The position numbers and the translations under genes were made by a program. From NCBI GenBank assembly GCA_905480105.1, contig CAJQPC010000159.1, forward strand, positions 1-37,433: a stretch of 37,433 nt of DNA. Direction: 5' to 3'. The notes under the pieces are model-generated. The model searched no databases. It saw only the letters and a program-made list of their open reading frames with translations, and was not told the DNA's origin. This stretch comes from an uncultured bacterium. GTDB taxonomy: Bacteria > Myxococcota_A > UBA796 > CAJQPC01. This document shows, piece after piece, positions 36,677-37,433 of this stretch; within the stretch, counting starts at the first letter, position 1; each line of letters opens with the position of its first letter.

Positions 36677-36691
36677 TGGCGTAGGTTGTGC
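36677..36691 (+). promoter_or_regulatory. Weak sigma-54-like element upstream of lon
   Basis: TGGCGTA-ggtt-GTGC has the invariant GG and GC with the correct 12-base offset, but the -24 box matches only TGGC. A start near 36703 would leave the lon ribosome site in the leader. This may be chance. Confidence 0.2.
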
Positions 36692-36724
36692 CTGCTGTTC
36701 GTACACAGCGACAAAGGACTCGTG

Positions 36725-37433
36725 ATGTTCTTCAAGGATCAGAAGGATGGCTCCCAGGAGCTTCCTCTCCTACCCCTCCGAGACCTGGTGGTGTTTCCGC
36801 ACATGGTCGTGCCCCTGATCGTGGGTCGGGAAAAGTCCATCGCCACACTTCAGGCGGCCCAGGCCGCCGGAAAACTGCTGCTGCTCGCCTCCCAACACGA
36901 AGCAAGAACCGCAGATCCAAATCCCGAAGACATCCGCGAGATGGGCTGCATCGCCAAGATCGTCCAGATGCTCAAGCTGCCTGATGGGACCCTAAAAGTC
37001 CTGGTGGAGGGTCGCCAACGCGGACGAATTCAAGGCTACGTTCAGACCGAGGGCCACTTTTCCGTGGACGTAGAGCGCATCCCGGTCGGAGATCCCCCGG
37101 CAGAAGCTGCGGCCCTGATGCGACAAGTTCGCGAGACCTTCGAGGCCTTCACCCGCTTGGACAAGTCTATTCCTCCTGAGATGCGCTTGACGGTCAACTC
37201 AATCGAGGAACCCTCCCAGCTGGCTGACACTCTGATTCCTCAGCTCAAATTCAAGCTGACCGAGCGGCTGGACTTGCTGGAGCTCGTGGACTCTGCACGT
37301 CGCTTAGAGCGCATTTACGCCCATCTCAAGGGCGAGATCGAGATTCTGGAGGTCGAGCGGAAGATCAAGGGGCGCGTCAAGAAGCAGATGGAGCGCTCCC
37401 AGAAGGAGTACTACCTGAACGAACAGATGCAAG
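36725..37433 (+). CDS. lon: ATP-dependent protease Lon (3' partial)
   Basis: The frame starts at ATG 36725 and is still open at the right edge, giving 236 residues. The sequence is the Lon N-terminal substrate-recognition domain: [26 protein letters not shown], then [30 protein letters not shown], leading to the long helix before the AAA+ domain ([26 protein letters not shown]). The ATPase and Ser-Lys protease domains lie outside the window. AAGGA (36714-36718) precedes the start by six bases. It closes the common tig-clpP-clpX-lon order. Myxobacteria carry two Lon paralogues; which one this is cannot be told. Confidence 0.97.
   Translation, partial: MFFKDQKDGSQELPLLPLRDLVVFPHMVVPLIVGREKSIATLQAAQAAGKLLLLASQHEARTADPNPEDIREMGCIAKIVQMLKLPDGTLKVLVEGRQRGRIQGYVQTEGHFSVDVERIPVGDPPAEAAALMRQVRETFEAFTRLDKSIPPEMRLTVNSIEEPSQLADTLIPQLKFKLTERLDLLELVDSARRLERIYAHLKGEIEILEVERKIKGRVKKQMERSQKEYYLNEQMQ

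Overview
The window is about 60% GC, gene-dense, and appears chromosomal. It contains housekeeping loci (leuS, three tRNAs, and the tig-clpP-clpX-lon block) next to lineage-specific genes. Several signs suggest a Myxococcota or other former Deltaproteobacteria relative: RHS, TPR/HEAT and CHAT giants, a kinase-like protein with a Pro-Glu repeat, a sigma-54 activator, an ASH-type lipoprotein, and LexA-like boxes that match the Myxococcus motif as I remember it. I cannot name a species. I saw no insertion sequence, prophage, CRISPR array or rRNA.

Region by region. (1) 2-2060: a lidless Hsp70 (5' end outside the window), a J-domain protein and a membrane-anchored coiled-coil protein. (2) 2254-7924, minus strand: a SUKH/TPR/HEAT giant, and leuS upstream of it. 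(3) 7989-8609: a small lipoprotein facing a 69-residue membrane protein. Three SOS-type boxes lie just upstream of the small membrane protein. (4) 8872-11149: a WYL regulator, an unknown protein and an ASH-like lipoprotein, joined by two ATGA overlaps. (5) 11309-13491: a secreted Cys-containing protein, a TPR microprotein, an uncertain Cys-rich frame, and a 56-residue membrane protein behind a near-perfect sigma-54 promoter. (6) 13521-18905, minus strand: a polytopic GT-C-like protein followed by an iron(III)-type ABC importer (binding lipoprotein, permease, ATPase). Two of its junctions have no spacer. (7) 18915-20366: a sigma-54 activator whose receiver has lost its phosphoacceptor. (8) 20389-23564, minus strand: an inositol-monophosphatase-family enzyme, an RpoH-type sigma factor and a heparinase-like protein. 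(9) 23612-32366: a three-gene operon of a membrane-spanning pseudokinase, a lipoprotein ending in a CHAT-like domain without catalytic residues, and a secreted RHS-repeat protein. (10) 32482-37433: tRNA-His, tRNA-Lys, a terminator, tRNA-Leu, trigger factor with an added Rho_N/SAP-like tail, clpP, clpX and the 5' part of lon.

Two themes stand out. The first is protein quality control and stress: Hsp70/J, sigma-32, trigger factor, ClpXP and Lon. The second is signalling proteins that keep a fold but lose catalysis: a pseudo-receiver, a pseudokinase and a pseudo-CHAT. The pseudokinase/pseudo-CHAT/RHS operon and the SOS-box/microprotein/WYL locus are the best candidates for undescribed systems.

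All family calls, residue alignments and promoter matches were made by eye. No database search or folding was run.
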